Under the pieces are notes generated by a model. It was not told the origin of the DNA. It saw only the letters and a program-made list of their open reading frames with translations, and ran no database searches. The translations under genes and the position numbers were made by a program. Positions 19,145-27,180 of a stretch of 50,860 nt of DNA are shown here, one piece after another. Source of the DNA: Verrucomicrobiota bacterium. GTDB lineage: Bacteria > Verrucomicrobiota > Verrucomicrobiia > Limisphaerales > JAEYXS01. Positions within the stretch are counted from its first letter, which is position 1. Each line of letters opens with the position of its first letter. The stretch covers positions 1 through 50,860 of the forward strand of contig JAEYXS010000004.1 in the NCBI GenBank assembly GCA_023431185.1, read 5' to 3'.

Positions 19145-20688
19145 CTTGCCCGCAAAGCCGAGGCCTGATTCTGGATGGCTTTCCGCTCGGCAGTGCTCAG
19201 CCGGTCGGCGTTCTTCACCTGCAAACTCATGCGCTGGTTCTGTCGTAGTAACACATCATGGCGCAGCAGAAAATCCCAGTAGAGCGTGGTGAACGGGCAC
19301 GCATCCTCACCCGTGGCCTTCGCGGGATTGAAGCGGCAACCCGTGCAGTAGTTGCTCATCCGCTGGATATACTTGCCCGTGGCCACGTACGGTTTGGAAG
19401 CCATCATCCCGCCATCGCCGTATTGGGACATGCCCAGCGTATTCGGCAGTTCCACCCACTCCACGGCATCCACATACACCGCCAGGTACCACTCATGCAC
19501 TGCCTGAGGCTTCACCCCTAGCAAAAGTGTGAATAGCCCGGTGACCATCAGCCGCTGGATGTGATGCGCGTATCCGTGATCAAGTGTCTGCGTGATGGCT
19601 TGCCGCAGGCAATTCATGGATGTGTCGCCGGTCCAATAAAACTTAGGTAGCGGCTGGGTGGCGTTCAACGCGTTCAGCTTCAGATAGCGCGGCATGGCGT
19701 GCCAATAGATGCCCCGGACATATTCACGCCAGCCGAGGATCTGCCGGATGAAGCCTTCCACCGCTTCGATCGGAGCTTGTCGATCACGCCAAGCTTTCTC
19801 GGCGGCGTCGATGACCGTGCGCGGATGGATGAGCTTCAGGTTCATCGCCGCCGCGAGCCGTGAATGATAAAGATACGGTTCATTAATCCACATCGCATCC
19901 TGATACCGGCCAAATTCCGGCAACCGGTAGAGAATGAAATCATCCAGCGCCTGCTGCGCTTGCTCCTGCGTCAATGGCCAGTCGAAATGCTTCAGACTGC
20001 CCGGATGTTGGGGAAACCGCGCTTCGACCAACGCCATGACTTCACGCGTGATCTCATCGGGTGCGAATCGTCTTGGCGGAGGCACGCCTATCGGACCTTG
20101 TTTGCCGAAGGAACCGCGATTCTCGCTATCGAAATTCCACTGCCCTTGCGCCGGTTCCTCACCCACCATTAGCACGCCTGTCCTGCGGCGCATTTCCCGG
20201 TAAAAGAACTCCATGCGCAACTGTTTGCGTCCCTGGGCATGAGCAGCGAACTCCACTTTCGTGCAGAGAAAATAACGGTCGGTGCGGATCTCGAGCGGCA
20301 ACCCGGATTGGCGGGCGACCTTTTTTAAAAGTTCTTCCACCCGCCATTCGCCCGGCTCTACCACAATCAGCTTCTGCGGTTTCAGACGCGCGACGGCTTG
20401 GCTCAACTCACCATCAAGATTCCCAGCGTTATCCGGATCGTCCAGTCGCCGGTAATGCACCGTCCAGCCGCGTTTCCGCAAGCGCTCCCGGAAATGGCGC
20501 ATTGCTGCGAGGAAAGTGACGATGCGCGCCTTGTGCGTCCAGACATGGGTAGATTCCGCCGCCACCTCTGCCATCCAAATCACGTCCTGCGTCGGATCAA
20601 ACTCATCGAACGCAGCCGAATCCTCATCCAACTGATCGCCTAGCACCAGCACCAGGTGTCTGACCTTGGATGTGACTGGCTTCGCCAT
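19135..20688 (-). CDS. Iron-sulfur photolyase/cryptochrome (PhrB-like)
   Basis: The 517 residues belong to the deoxyribodipyrimidine photolyase-related (FeS-BCP) family, whose studied members repair (6-4) photoproducts or act as cryptochromes using FAD, a lumazine antenna and a 4Fe-4S cluster. The four expected cluster ligands are present: Cys360, Cys448, Cys451 and Cys464, with the same spacings (88, 3, 13) as I recall for Agrobacterium PhrB. The FAD-binding region (WREYVRGIYWHAMPRY; EWVELPNTLGMSQYGDGG) is intact. It is the last gene of a sigma-SDR-photolyase operon, 18 bp after the SDR, and close to a B12-type light regulator gene, which supports a light-induced repair role. Confidence 0.92.
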   Translation of the reverse strand: MAKPVTSKVRHLVLVLGDQLDEDSAAFDEFDPTQDVIWMAEVAAESTHVWTHKARIVTFLAAMRHFRERLRKRGWTVHYRRLDDPDNAGNLDGELSQAVARLKPQKLIVVEPGEWRVEELLKKVARQSGLPLEIRTDRYFLCTKVEFAAHAQGRKQLRMEFFYREMRRRTGVLMVGEEPAQGQWNFDSENRGSFGKQGPIGVPPPRRFAPDEITREVMALVEARFPQHPGSLKHFDWPLTQEQAQQALDDFILYRLPEFGRYQDAMWINEPYLYHSRLAAAMNLKLIHPRTVIDAAEKAWRDRQAPIEAVEGFIRQILGWREYVRGIYWHAMPRYLKLNALNATQPLPKFYWTGDTSMNCLRQAITQTLDHGYAHHIQRLMVTGLFTLLLGVKPQAVHEWYLAVYVDAVEWVELPNTLGMSQYGDGGMMASKPYVATGKYIQRMSNYCTGCRFNPAKATGEDACPFTTLYWDFLLRHDVLLRQNQRMSLQVKNADRLSTAERKAIQNQASALRARLA

Positions 20689-20706
20689 GAAAAGGATCAG
20701 GACAGA

Positions 20707-21456
20707 TCAAATCCTAGGGCGCGGATTCACCGAACCCAATCCGCCATCCACGCCGATCACCTGACCCGTCACCCAGGATTGCGCCGGGTCCAACAGCCAC
20801 TGGATGGCAGAGGCCACATCCTCCGGCTCGCCGATGCGACCCAGCGCGTGCATGGCGATGGAAGCGTTTAGCGCGGATTCATTGGCCGTGAGCGAAGCGG
20901 AGAGTGGCGTGCGTGTAAGGCTGGAAGCCACGCAATTCACCCTGACCTTGCTGCTCGCATACGTGGCGGCGGCCGCCAGCATCATGCCGGTGATACCGGC
21001 CTTGGCTGCCGCGATAGCCTCATGATTCGCGAGGCCACGCTGGGTCGCCACGGAAGAGCAGAACACGATGGAGCCGCCGCCTTGACGCATCGCTTTCGCC
21101 GCCGCGCGGAGGATATAAAAGGACGTCGTGAGATTGAGTTCCAATGTGCGCTGCCATTCTTCATCGGAGGTGAGGTGCGCGGGCTTCAGCACGATGGAAC
21201 CGATGCAACTGGCCACGCCTTGGATGCGCCCATGAACCGCTTGCGCCTGCGCGATCACGGCATCCACTTGTGCGGATTGCGTGGCCTCGCAGGGAACTGC
21301 CGTCGCGCCTAGTTCATTGGCGAGTGCTTGCAGACGTTCTGTCTGGCGCGCGGCCAGTACAAGTTTATGTCCTGCCGCAGCGAGTTGCCGCGACAGGACA
21401 TTACCGATGCCGCCGGTGGCACCGAAGATGACCATCACCGGCCGTGTATCATTCAT
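20707..21456 (-). CDS. SDR-family protein lacking the catalytic Tyr
   Basis: The 249-residue Rossmann protein has the classical SDR length, the nucleotide motif GATGGIG (12-18), a Ser135 at the catalytic position and the C-terminal 'GQVIGVDGG' end. The YxxxK motif, however, reads I148-AAA-K152: Ile stands in for the proton-donating Tyr, while Lys is kept. The Ser-to-position spacing of 13 residues confirms the alignment. Either the protein uses another donor or it has become a binding or accessory protein. It lies 22 bp after the sigma gene and 18 bp before the photolyase gene. SDRs recur in LitR-type light clusters. Confidence 0.85.
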   Translation of the reverse strand: MNDTRPVMVIFGATGGIGNVLSRQLAAAGHKLVLAARQTERLQALANELGATAVPCEATQSAQVDAVIAQAQAVHGRIQGVASCIGSIVLKPAHLTSDEEWQRTLELNLTTSFYILRAAAKAMRQGGGSIVFCSSVATQRGLANHEAIAAAKAGITGMMLAAAATYASSKVRVNCVASSLTRTPLSASLTANESALNASIAMHALGRIGEPEDVASAIQWLLDPAQSWVTGQVIGVDGGLGSVNPRPRI

Positions 21457-21478
21457 GCTGGCTGGCGTGAATGTTGTG

Positions 21479-22498
21479 TTAAGCCGCCGCCTGCATCGCG
21501 TCGGCCTGCTCCATCATCTTGCGAAGCTTGAGCAGCGCGGAGTTCTGCAACTGGCGGATGCGCTCGCGCGTGACGCCGAATTTCTTGCCCACCTGCTCGA
21601 GCGTCTTCTCTTTGCCGCCATCGAGGCCGAAGCGGTAACGCAGGATGCTCGCCTCGCGATTGTCGAGATGCTTCACGAGGTCCGTGATCATCGCGGTCAT
21701 CGTTTTCTTCTCGAGATCCTCGTAGGCGTTCACGGCGTGCTCATCCTGCACGATGTCGCCCATCACGTTGCTCTCATCCTCACCGATCGGCTGATCGAGC
21801 GAGGTCGGGCGCATGGCCGAGAGGCGCATCAGACGCACACGACGCGTCTTCATGCCCATCTCTTCGCCCACTTCCTCATCAGATGGTTCACGCCCCAGTT
21901 CTTCTGTAAGCTTGGTCACGGCGCGACGCATCTTCGCGATCTTGTCCACCATGTGCACAGGCAGGCGGATGGTCTTCGACTGGTTCGCCAGCGCGCGCTT
22001 GATGGATTGCTTGATCCACCAGGAACTGTAGGTGGAGAACTTCGCGCCCTTCGCGGGGTCGAAACGTTCCACGGCTTTCATCAGACCGATGTTGCCTTCG
22101 TTGATGAGGTCCAGCAGCGGGAGACCGAAGTCCTCGTAATCCCGCGCGATCTTCACCACCAGGCGCAGGTTGGACTTGATCATGCGCTCGCGGGCGGCTT
22201 CATCGCCCGCTTTGATGCGCGCGGCCAGTTCGATCTCTTCCTGCGTGGTCAGCAGCTTCGACTGGCCTACCTCGCGCAGATAGAGACTGTAAGCCGTGCG
22301 GGCTTCATACTCTGCCGGGATTGGCTGGGAGAAATCTTCCTTAGGTTTTGATTCTCGCTCCGCCACCGCCGTCTCAGGCATCGCCGGAACCGTAGCGATC
22401 TTGATGGTGACCGGGAGAGCGGGGCTGGCGGTGGCGCGCAAAGCCACCGACTGGCGACGCGAAGTCCGGACCGAGCGGGTGCGAGTAGCGAGTTTCAT
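21479..22498 (-). CDS. Group 2 sigma-70 factor
   Basis: The 339 residues contain regions 1.2 (YLREVGQSKLLTTQEEIELA), 2.1-2.4 (NLRLVVKIARDYEDFGLPLL; RFDPAKGAKFSTYSSWWIKQ), 3 and 4 (REASILRYRFGL; TLEQVGKKFGVTRERIRQLQ). It lacks the region 1.1 and large non-conserved insert of a housekeeping RpoD, so it is an RpoS/group-2-like alternative factor. It heads the operon with the SDR and photolyase genes and is divergent from the LitR/CarH-like gene. In known LitR clusters an ECF factor fills this place, so a group-2 factor is unusual. The N-terminal 50 residues are basic and Ala/Thr-rich. Confidence 0.9.
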   Translation of the reverse strand: MKLATRTRSVRTSRRQSVALRATASPALPVTIKIATVPAMPETAVAERESKPKEDFSQPIPAEYEARTAYSLYLREVGQSKLLTTQEEIELAARIKAGDEAARERMIKSNLRLVVKIARDYEDFGLPLLDLINEGNIGLMKAVERFDPAKGAKFSTYSSWWIKQSIKRALANQSKTIRLPVHMVDKIAKMRRAVTKLTEELGREPSDEEVGEEMGMKTRRVRLMRLSAMRPTSLDQPIGEDESNVMGDIVQDEHAVNAYEDLEKKTMTAMITDLVKHLDNREASILRYRFGLDGGKEKTLEQVGKKFGVTRERIRQLQNSALLKLRKMMEQADAMQAAA

Positions 22499-22529
22499 AA
22501 GGTTGATGTGTTCGAGGTTTTAGTTCCAG

Positions 22530-22581
22530 TCTGTCTATATCTTGTCTAAGATACGTCTATTCGTCAAGTCTTTGTCTAAAA
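22530..22581. promoter_or_regulatory. 11-bp-phased direct repeats, likely LitR/CarH operator
   Basis: Hexamers YGTCWA start at 22532 (TGTCTA), 22543 (TGTCTA), 22554 (CGTCTA), 22562 (CGTCAA) and 22573 (TGTCTA), giving spacings of 11, 11, 8 and 11. A further TTTGTCTAA identical to the fifth unit lies at 22727-22735. Tetrameric CarH is known to place its winged helices on tandem 11-bp direct repeats, so this is the geometry expected for the adjacent regulator. The repeats lie 34-80 bp before the sigma gene start, where binding would block its promoter; on that strand unit four reads TTGACG, a possible -35 box. Confidence 0.65.
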
Positions 22582-22617
22582 AGACCTACCGAACGTTCAA
22601 TTAAATATTAGATTCTT

Positions 22618-22646
22618 TTGCCCGAGTTTTTATTTCAATTCATAAC
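22618..22646 (+). promoter_or_regulatory. Candidate sigma-70 promoter of the LitR-like gene
   Basis: TTGCCC (22618-22623) and CATAAC (22641-22646) match the -35 and -10 consensus at four of six positions each, with a 17-bp spacer in AT-rich DNA. Transcription would begin near 22653, about 20 nt before the strong Shine-Dalgarno sequence at 22675-22682. Confidence 0.35.
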
Positions 22647-22674
22647 CTGTTTATTTGCAGATATTAACGAGATT

Positions 22675-22735
22675 TAAGGAGGTTTTTATCCCGGTGCTGA
22701 ATGGTGGCTCAATGACCTCACTTGCATTTGTCTAA
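22675..22735 (+). promoter_or_regulatory. Consensus Shine-Dalgarno and 13-codon leader ORF
   Basis: TAAGGAGG (22675-22682) is a near-perfect anti-16S match, rare in this window. Eleven bases later GTG 22694 opens a 13-codon frame (MLNGGSMTSLAFV if read as Met) that ends with TAA at 22733-22735, just before the possible LitR starts at 22739, 22745 and 22763, none of which has its own good ribosome site. This suggests a leader peptide coupled to the regulator gene. Confidence 0.4.
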
Positions 22736-22762
22736 TGTTTGTTTATGTTTTGGCCACTGAAT

Positions 22763-23755
22763 ATGGATTTGCAACATCCCATCAAAGTGGTGGCCCGGCG
22801 GACCGGCCTGAGCCAGCACGTAATCCGTGTTTGGGAGAAACGTTACGGTGCCGTCGAGCCCTCTCGCACCCAGACCAATCGCCGTCTCTATTCCGAGAGT
22901 GAGATAGAGCGATTGCATCTGCTGTGCCAACTCACGCAGGCCGGGCATGGCATCTGCCGCATCGCCAAATTGCCCACCGAACGGCTCCGCTCTTTGCTAG
23001 GTGAAACGACGTCGGCAACCGCCTCTGGCTCAAGCAGGATTCCCCCGGTAAACACTTTGCTGACTGGGCTTTCCCCATCAGAAGCCAACGATGCAGCCGG
23101 GTGCTATATCGAGGAGGCTATGGAGGCGATCCGCGCACTGAATGAAGTGGCCTTGGATGACGTTTTGAGCCGGGCCGCCGTGGAGCTTGGTCATCAGGGT
23201 TTATTGCAAAAAGTCATAACCCCGCTGACAAATCGCATCGGGATGGATTGGGAAGAGGGTAACATCAAGATCGCGCACGAACATTTCGCCTCCTCGGTAC
23301 TGCGGACCTTCCTGTGCAACTCCGCGAAACCGTTCGCATTGCCTGAATCCGCGCCCGTGCTGCTGGTCGCCACGCCCTCCGGCCAGATCCACGAACTCGG
23401 TGCCGTACTCGTCGCCGCCGCCGCCACGAACAAAGGTTGGCGCGTGAAGTACCTTGGCACGAACCTGCCCGCGTGTGAGATCAATGGCGCTGTAATCCAG
23501 AGCAAAGCCCGCGCGGTGGCCCTCAGCGTGGTCTATCCTGATGATGACCCGCATCTGGTGCAGGAACTCATCAGCCTCCGCAAGTACCTGCCTGCGGATG
23601 TCGCCATTCTCGTCGGTGGCCGCGCGGCGGAATCTTATCGTGATGCCATCGCTTCCATCGGTGCCAGTCTGCTCACCGATCTGAAACAATTGAATCGCAA
23701 GCTCGACGAACTCCGCAGCACTGCCCCGCAACGCCGTGTCCGCAGCGTGGAATAA
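22763..23755 (+). CDS. litR: LitR/CarH-type B12-dependent light regulator
   Basis: This MerR-family repressor has an N-terminal winged helix (about 4-72; 'IKVVARRTGLSQHVIRVWEK', 'RRLYSESEIERL'), a four-helix domain (about 110-190) and a Rossmann cobalamin domain (about 196-310). Key marks of photosensory CarH/LitR are kept: W163-x9-E173-H174, the lower-ligand His210 in GQIHELG, SVV at 255-257 and GG at 285-286. Such proteins bind adenosylcobalamin in the dark, form tetramers on DNA and fall apart in light. ATG 22763 matches the family start; TTG 22739 and ATG 22745 are also in frame. It is divergent from the sigma operon, with phased repeats between. Confidence 0.9.
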   Translation: MDLQHPIKVVARRTGLSQHVIRVWEKRYGAVEPSRTQTNRRLYSESEIERLHLLCQLTQAGHGICRIAKLPTERLRSLLGETTSATASGSSRIPPVNTLLTGLSPSEANDAAGCYIEEAMEAIRALNEVALDDVLSRAAVELGHQGLLQKVITPLTNRIGMDWEEGNIKIAHEHFASSVLRTFLCNSAKPFALPESAPVLLVATPSGQIHELGAVLVAAAATNKGWRVKYLGTNLPACEINGAVIQSKARAVALSVVYPDDDPHLVQELISLRKYLPADVAILVGGRAAESYRDAIASIGASLLTDLKQLNRKLDELRSTAPQRRVRSVE

Positions 23756-23766
23756 CTTTCTTACTT

Positions 23767-24249
23767 ATGGGCAGCATCTTCACCGCCGAGCTCTGGTTGC
23801 CCTTGAAACGCGAAGAGATTTTTCCCTTCTTCGCCGATGCCGCAAACCTGGAAGCCATCACGCCGCCGTGGGTGAATTTTCACACACTCACGCCCACACC
23901 AATTGTGATGAAGCCGGGCACGCTCATCGATTATCGCATCAAGATCCATGGCATCCCGGTGAAGTGGCGCACGCGCATCAATGCATGGGAACCGCCGTAT
24001 CGTTTCGTGGATGAACAACTGCGCGGCCCGTATCTGAAATGGGTGCATGAACACACCTTCGATGAGAAAGATGGCGGTACCCTCTGCGCAGACCGTGTGG
24101 AGTACGCCGTCCCCGGCGGCTGGCTGATTGACAAACTGTTTGTGCGCCGTGATGTGGAACGGATCTTTGCGTATCGGAGAAAGCGGATAGAGGAACTGCT
24201 ATTGAGCACACACGGCACCGCGATGAAAACGGCCAGTTTGCGGCACTAA
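23767..24249 (+). CDS. SRPBCC-family protein
   Basis: The 160-residue START-like (SRPBCC) protein begins with the usual strand 'FTAELWLPLKREEIFPFFADAANL' (in pieces) and includes 'ITPPWVNFHTLTP', 'PYRFVDEQLRGPYLKWVHEHTF' and 'YAVPGGWLIDKLFVRRDVERIF', typical of the small-ligand or cyclase-like subgroup often found beside LitR and photolyase genes. It should bind a hydrophobic ligand in a cavity; the ligand is unknown. It starts 11 bp after the regulator gene, so the two form an operon. Its stop overlaps the convergent neighbour's stop by 3-4 bp. Confidence 0.85.
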   Translation: MGSIFTAELWLPLKREEIFPFFADAANLEAITPPWVNFHTLTPTPIVMKPGTLIDYRIKIHGIPVKWRTRINAWEPPYRFVDEQLRGPYLKWVHEHTFDEKDGGTLCADRVEYAVPGGWLIDKLFVRRDVERIFAYRRKRIEELLLSTHGTAMKTASLRH

Positions 24250-25574
24250 CTTTCCTTCAATTCAAAAGAACGGACAAGTTCGTCCACCTTGCTGAGGGCA
24301 TCCTCAGACACTGCTTTATTCTGTCCATTGAGACTGAACTCATAGATGGCCTGCGGTGTTTTTATGAACCAATCATAATGCAGCCAGACACTCTGCTGCG
24401 TGCGGGTTTGATAGAATATCTTGGTTCCAGCATAAGGTCCGGCAGTGAATTCCGTTTGGCTTTCCTGTTCGCGGTTTGCCGGTATGCCGGGCCATCCCCT
24501 GTCAAAATCTGGCCGATAAGCAGTACCATGGAGCCACATCTCCCCCAGCTTGAAATCAAACACCAAGCTGTACCATGGAAACGGATCAGGTTTTAACCGG
24601 AACACCTTGCTTTGCGCTTCAATGCCCGGAGGCACGCTCACCGAGCAACGATGCACCGTATTGAAGATTTTTCCGGGAGATAATAGTATCTGATTGGCTG
24701 AACCGTCTTCAAGCTTCTCCAAAAATTGGTTTCTGATCTTCCGGCTTTTGCCTGCCATTATCCGTTCGACCAGAGGAGAGTAGAAAAGCAGGACCAACAG
24801 CAACAGCGGGATGGCCAGCAAAACTAACAATAAGATCAGCGGAGCGGCCACCAGCATTCCGCAGAATGTCAAAACTCTGCGAAGTCGGGATACCTCTTCC
24901 TCGTTAGGCAGAACTATGGTCGGCACATAATTGGGTGATGTGCGGCGTGCTTTTTTGACTGGCGCTGCCTTTTGCGTAAACGCTAGCAATTGGACCTGCC
25001 ATTCTCCCACCTGTTTTGCTTCGATACTTCCACCCCAAACATCCTCTATCTCTCGAAACGTCAATGCCCCAAAGGGCATGCCCAGCCGGGAACAGAACTC
25101 GCCGATGGCCCGGTCGGTGAACGTAGTGCCATACTGCAGACATGATCTCAGCCGTGACCATTTATCTGCGTTTGGAAAATGTGGGATGCGATCAACCAGC
25201 CAGTTAAGTTTTCTATCTTCAATCCAGTTCTTGAAATAGCCGGCTTTACGATTATTAAAACGACCTGAGCCCGTATCTCGTCCGCCCGCTTTAATTCCCC
25301 AATACGAACCTTCCTGCCACACTAAGAGGCAATCAAAGATAGCAACCGGATTGGTTCTGGTATTACCTGACTGATTCAATGAATCGGAGCAAACCAGTAT
25401 GACTTGAGTGCTGTTGCTAAGTAGAAAAACCCTGAAGTCATTTACATCGCTATAAGGGAATAGCACGGCTCGCTGGAGTCGTTCATAACCATCCTCCTCC
25501 ATCGCCTCGCACAATCGCCGCTCCACTTCAGCCGGCGACGATTGAGGCACCAGCAGATTTGCCAGATAAGCCAT
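24246..25574 (-). CDS. Hypothetical protein with central membrane hairpin
   Basis: I recognise no family for this 442-residue protein. Residues 1-230 are soluble, with patterned beta and helix segments; 234-268 form a very hydrophobic Leu-rich stretch long enough for two helices; 270-442 are soluble again. The two soluble halves would lie on the same side if the stretch is a hairpin. Base composition is a little more AT-rich than in its neighbours, hinting at a different history. A 6-bp hairpin (CTTTAA-CGC-TTAAAG, 25576-25590) lies immediately upstream of the start codon. Confidence 0.6.
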   Translation of the reverse strand: MAYLANLLVPQSSPAEVERRLCEAMEEDGYERLQRAVLFPYSDVNDFRVFLLSNSTQVILVCSDSLNQSGNTRTNPVAIFDCLLVWQEGSYWGIKAGGRDTGSGRFNNRKAGYFKNWIEDRKLNWLVDRIPHFPNADKWSRLRSCLQYGTTFTDRAIGEFCSRLGMPFGALTFREIEDVWGGSIEAKQVGEWQVQLLAFTQKAAPVKKARRTSPNYVPTIVLPNEEEVSRLRRVLTFCGMLVAAPLILLLVLLAIPLLLLVLLFYSPLVERIMAGKSRKIRNQFLEKLEDGSANQILLSPGKIFNTVHRCSVSVPPGIEAQSKVFRLKPDPFPWYSLVFDFKLGEMWLHGTAYRPDFDRGWPGIPANREQESQTEFTAGPYAGTKIFYQTRTQQSVWLHYDWFIKTPQAIYEFSLNGQNKAVSEDALSKVDELVRSFELKES

Positions 25575-25633
25575 GCTTTAACGCTTAAAGTCACCCGTAC
25601 CCGGGCCGAATGCAACCGGCAATTACGCGACCA

Positions 25634-26800
25634 CTACACCACCTCGCCCGCCGCATGTCCCGACGCCCACGCCCACTGAAAATTATATCCGCCCAGCCAC
25701 CCCGTCACATCCACCACCTCACCGATGAAATAGAGCCCCGGCACCTTGCGCGACTCCATCGTCTTGGAAGAAAGCTCATCTGTATCGATGCCACCCAGCG
25801 TCACTTCCGCCTTCACATAACCCTCCGTGCCGCTCGGCTGGATGGTCCAGTTCTGCAAGCGCGTGCCGATGGATTCTAATTCCGCCGGTTTGAAGTGCTT
25901 CACCGGCTTCACCAATTGGTTCTGCGCACACCACGCATGCGCAAAGCGCCGCGGCACATACTGGCTCAGAAAATTCGGCAGCTCGCGCGCATCCGTCTTG
26001 TTCGCCAGCAACAAATCTTTCGCCGATTGATCCGGCAGCATGTTGATCGTGATGGGATCATTCTCCTCGCGATACGAAGACACCTGCAAGATCGCCGGTC
26101 CCGTGATGCCACGATGCGTGAACAGGATGTTCTCACGAAACGATTTCCCATTCGCTGTCGCGATGGTATCCACCGAAAGCCCGCTTAACTCCGCATACGC
26201 CCGCAGATCCTGTTCATTGAACTTCAGCGGCACCAACCCCGGACGACGAGGCAGCACCTTCAATCCAAACTGCTCCGCCAAACGATAGCCAAAATCAGAC
26301 ACGCCCAGATTCGGAAACGAAAGCGCACCGCACGCGATCACCAGCGAGTCCGCCTCATAAACTCCCTGATTCGTCTGCACCTGAAACCCCACCGTCTTCT
26401 GCACCGATGCTATCTTGCAGTTTAATCGCAGGTCCACGCCCGCCCATTCGCACTCCGTCAGCAGCATGTCCACGATCTCCTTCGAGCTGGTATCGCAGAA
26501 CTGCTGCCCGAGCTTCTTCTCGTGATACGCGATGCCATGCCGCTCCACCAGCGCGATGAAATCCTTCGGCTTATACCGCGCCAGCGCGGACTTCATAAAG
26601 TGCGGATTGTTCGAGATGTAATTGTCCGGACCCGCTCCCAGATTCGTGAAATTGCACCGCCCGCCGCCCGAGATGAGAATCTTCTTCCCCACGCGCTCAT
26701 TATGCTCCAGCACCCGCACCGAGCGGCCCCGCTGCCCCGCCGTGATCGCACACATCAATCCCGCCGCGCCAGCCCCGATGACCAGCACGTCCGTCTTCAT
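25634..26800 (-). CDS. HI0933-family flavoprotein
   Basis: The 388-residue protein starts with a dinucleotide-binding GAGAAGLMCA motif (about 9-18). It continues with the HI0933/YhiN-family signatures KKILISGGGRCNFTN, 'QQFCDTSSKEIVDMLL', 'ACGALSFPNLGVSDFGYRLA', 'FTHRGITGPAIL' and the C-terminal 'VTLGGIDTDELSSKTMES' and 'GEVVDVTGWLGGYNFQWAWA'. These are cytosolic FAD proteins with no settled reaction. The frame extends 43 codons further up, but the family start is MKTDVLVIGAG at 26800, with a weak GGGAAA upstream. It is a single gene, divergent from the small zinc-ribbon gene. Confidence 0.92.
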   Translation of the reverse strand: MKTDVLVIGAGAAGLMCAITAGQRGRSVRVLEHNERVGKKILISGGGRCNFTNLGAGPDNYISNNPHFMKSALARYKPKDFIALVERHGIAYHEKKLGQQFCDTSSKEIVDMLLTECEWAGVDLRLNCKIASVQKTVGFQVQTNQGVYEADSLVIACGALSFPNLGVSDFGYRLAEQFGLKVLPRRPGLVPLKFNEQDLRAYAELSGLSVDTIATANGKSFRENILFTHRGITGPAILQVSSYREENDPITINMLPDQSAKDLLLANKTDARELPNFLSQYVPRRFAHAWCAQNQLVKPVKHFKPAELESIGTRLQNWTIQPSGTEGYVKAEVTLGGIDTDELSSKTMESRKVPGLYFIGEVVDVTGWLGGYNFQWAWASGHAAGEVV

Positions 26801-26908
26801 ATTTTCCCGATTGCTCACTTGCCGCCGATGTAAACGGGTCATCACGCGGAAATCGACATTATTTCCCGGACTGCTTGAGTCCCAAGCCCGTTTGGTTATG
26901 CTTCCTCC

Positions 26909-27091
26909 GTGGCCGATCCAAGACCCCAACCTGACGCCGAACCGCCCGCCAGCACGTCTCCCGACGCGTGCGATGTGACGGGGGAATACTGGCGCTGGTG
27001 TCCGCGGTGCGGCACGGAATTACACAACGAAAAGTGCAAGCTCCGCTGCCCCAAGTGTCACTACTTCATGAGCTGCTCGGATTTCGACTAA
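26909..27091 (+). CDS. 60-residue zinc-ribbon protein
   Basis: A GTG at 26909 opens a frame whose C-terminal half holds Cys31-x2-Cys34 and Cys47-x2-Cys50 (WCPRCG and RCPKC), with further Cys at 43 and 56: a zinc ribbon. The N-terminal 20 residues are Pro/Asp-rich and probably disordered. The role is unknown. The cysteine pattern makes a real gene likely despite the small size and non-ATG start. It lies 108 bp from the divergent flavoprotein gene. Confidence 0.65.
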   Translation: MADPRPQPDAEPPASTSPDACDVTGEYWRWCPRCGTELHNEKCKLRCPKCHYFMSCSDFD

Positions 27092-27180
27092 ACTTGCCTT
27101 CCAAGCACGAACGCCATTCCGACAATTGATGGTCTGCTTTTGCCAACAGTCTGGCGTGGCGTTTCTTGCTGTCCTCTGAC

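Noticed and set aside
22752..22758. GCCACTG, part of the B12-box of cobalamin riboswitches, next to the litR start
   Set aside because: Only seven bases match, the rest of the riboswitch core is absent, and the site overlaps possible start codons; chance is likely.
25575..25633. tRNA-like segment between the hypothetical gene and the flavoprotein gene
   Set aside because: It is too short, has no T-loop consensus and does not fold as a cloverleaf; only a short CTTTAA/TTAAAG hairpin is clear.
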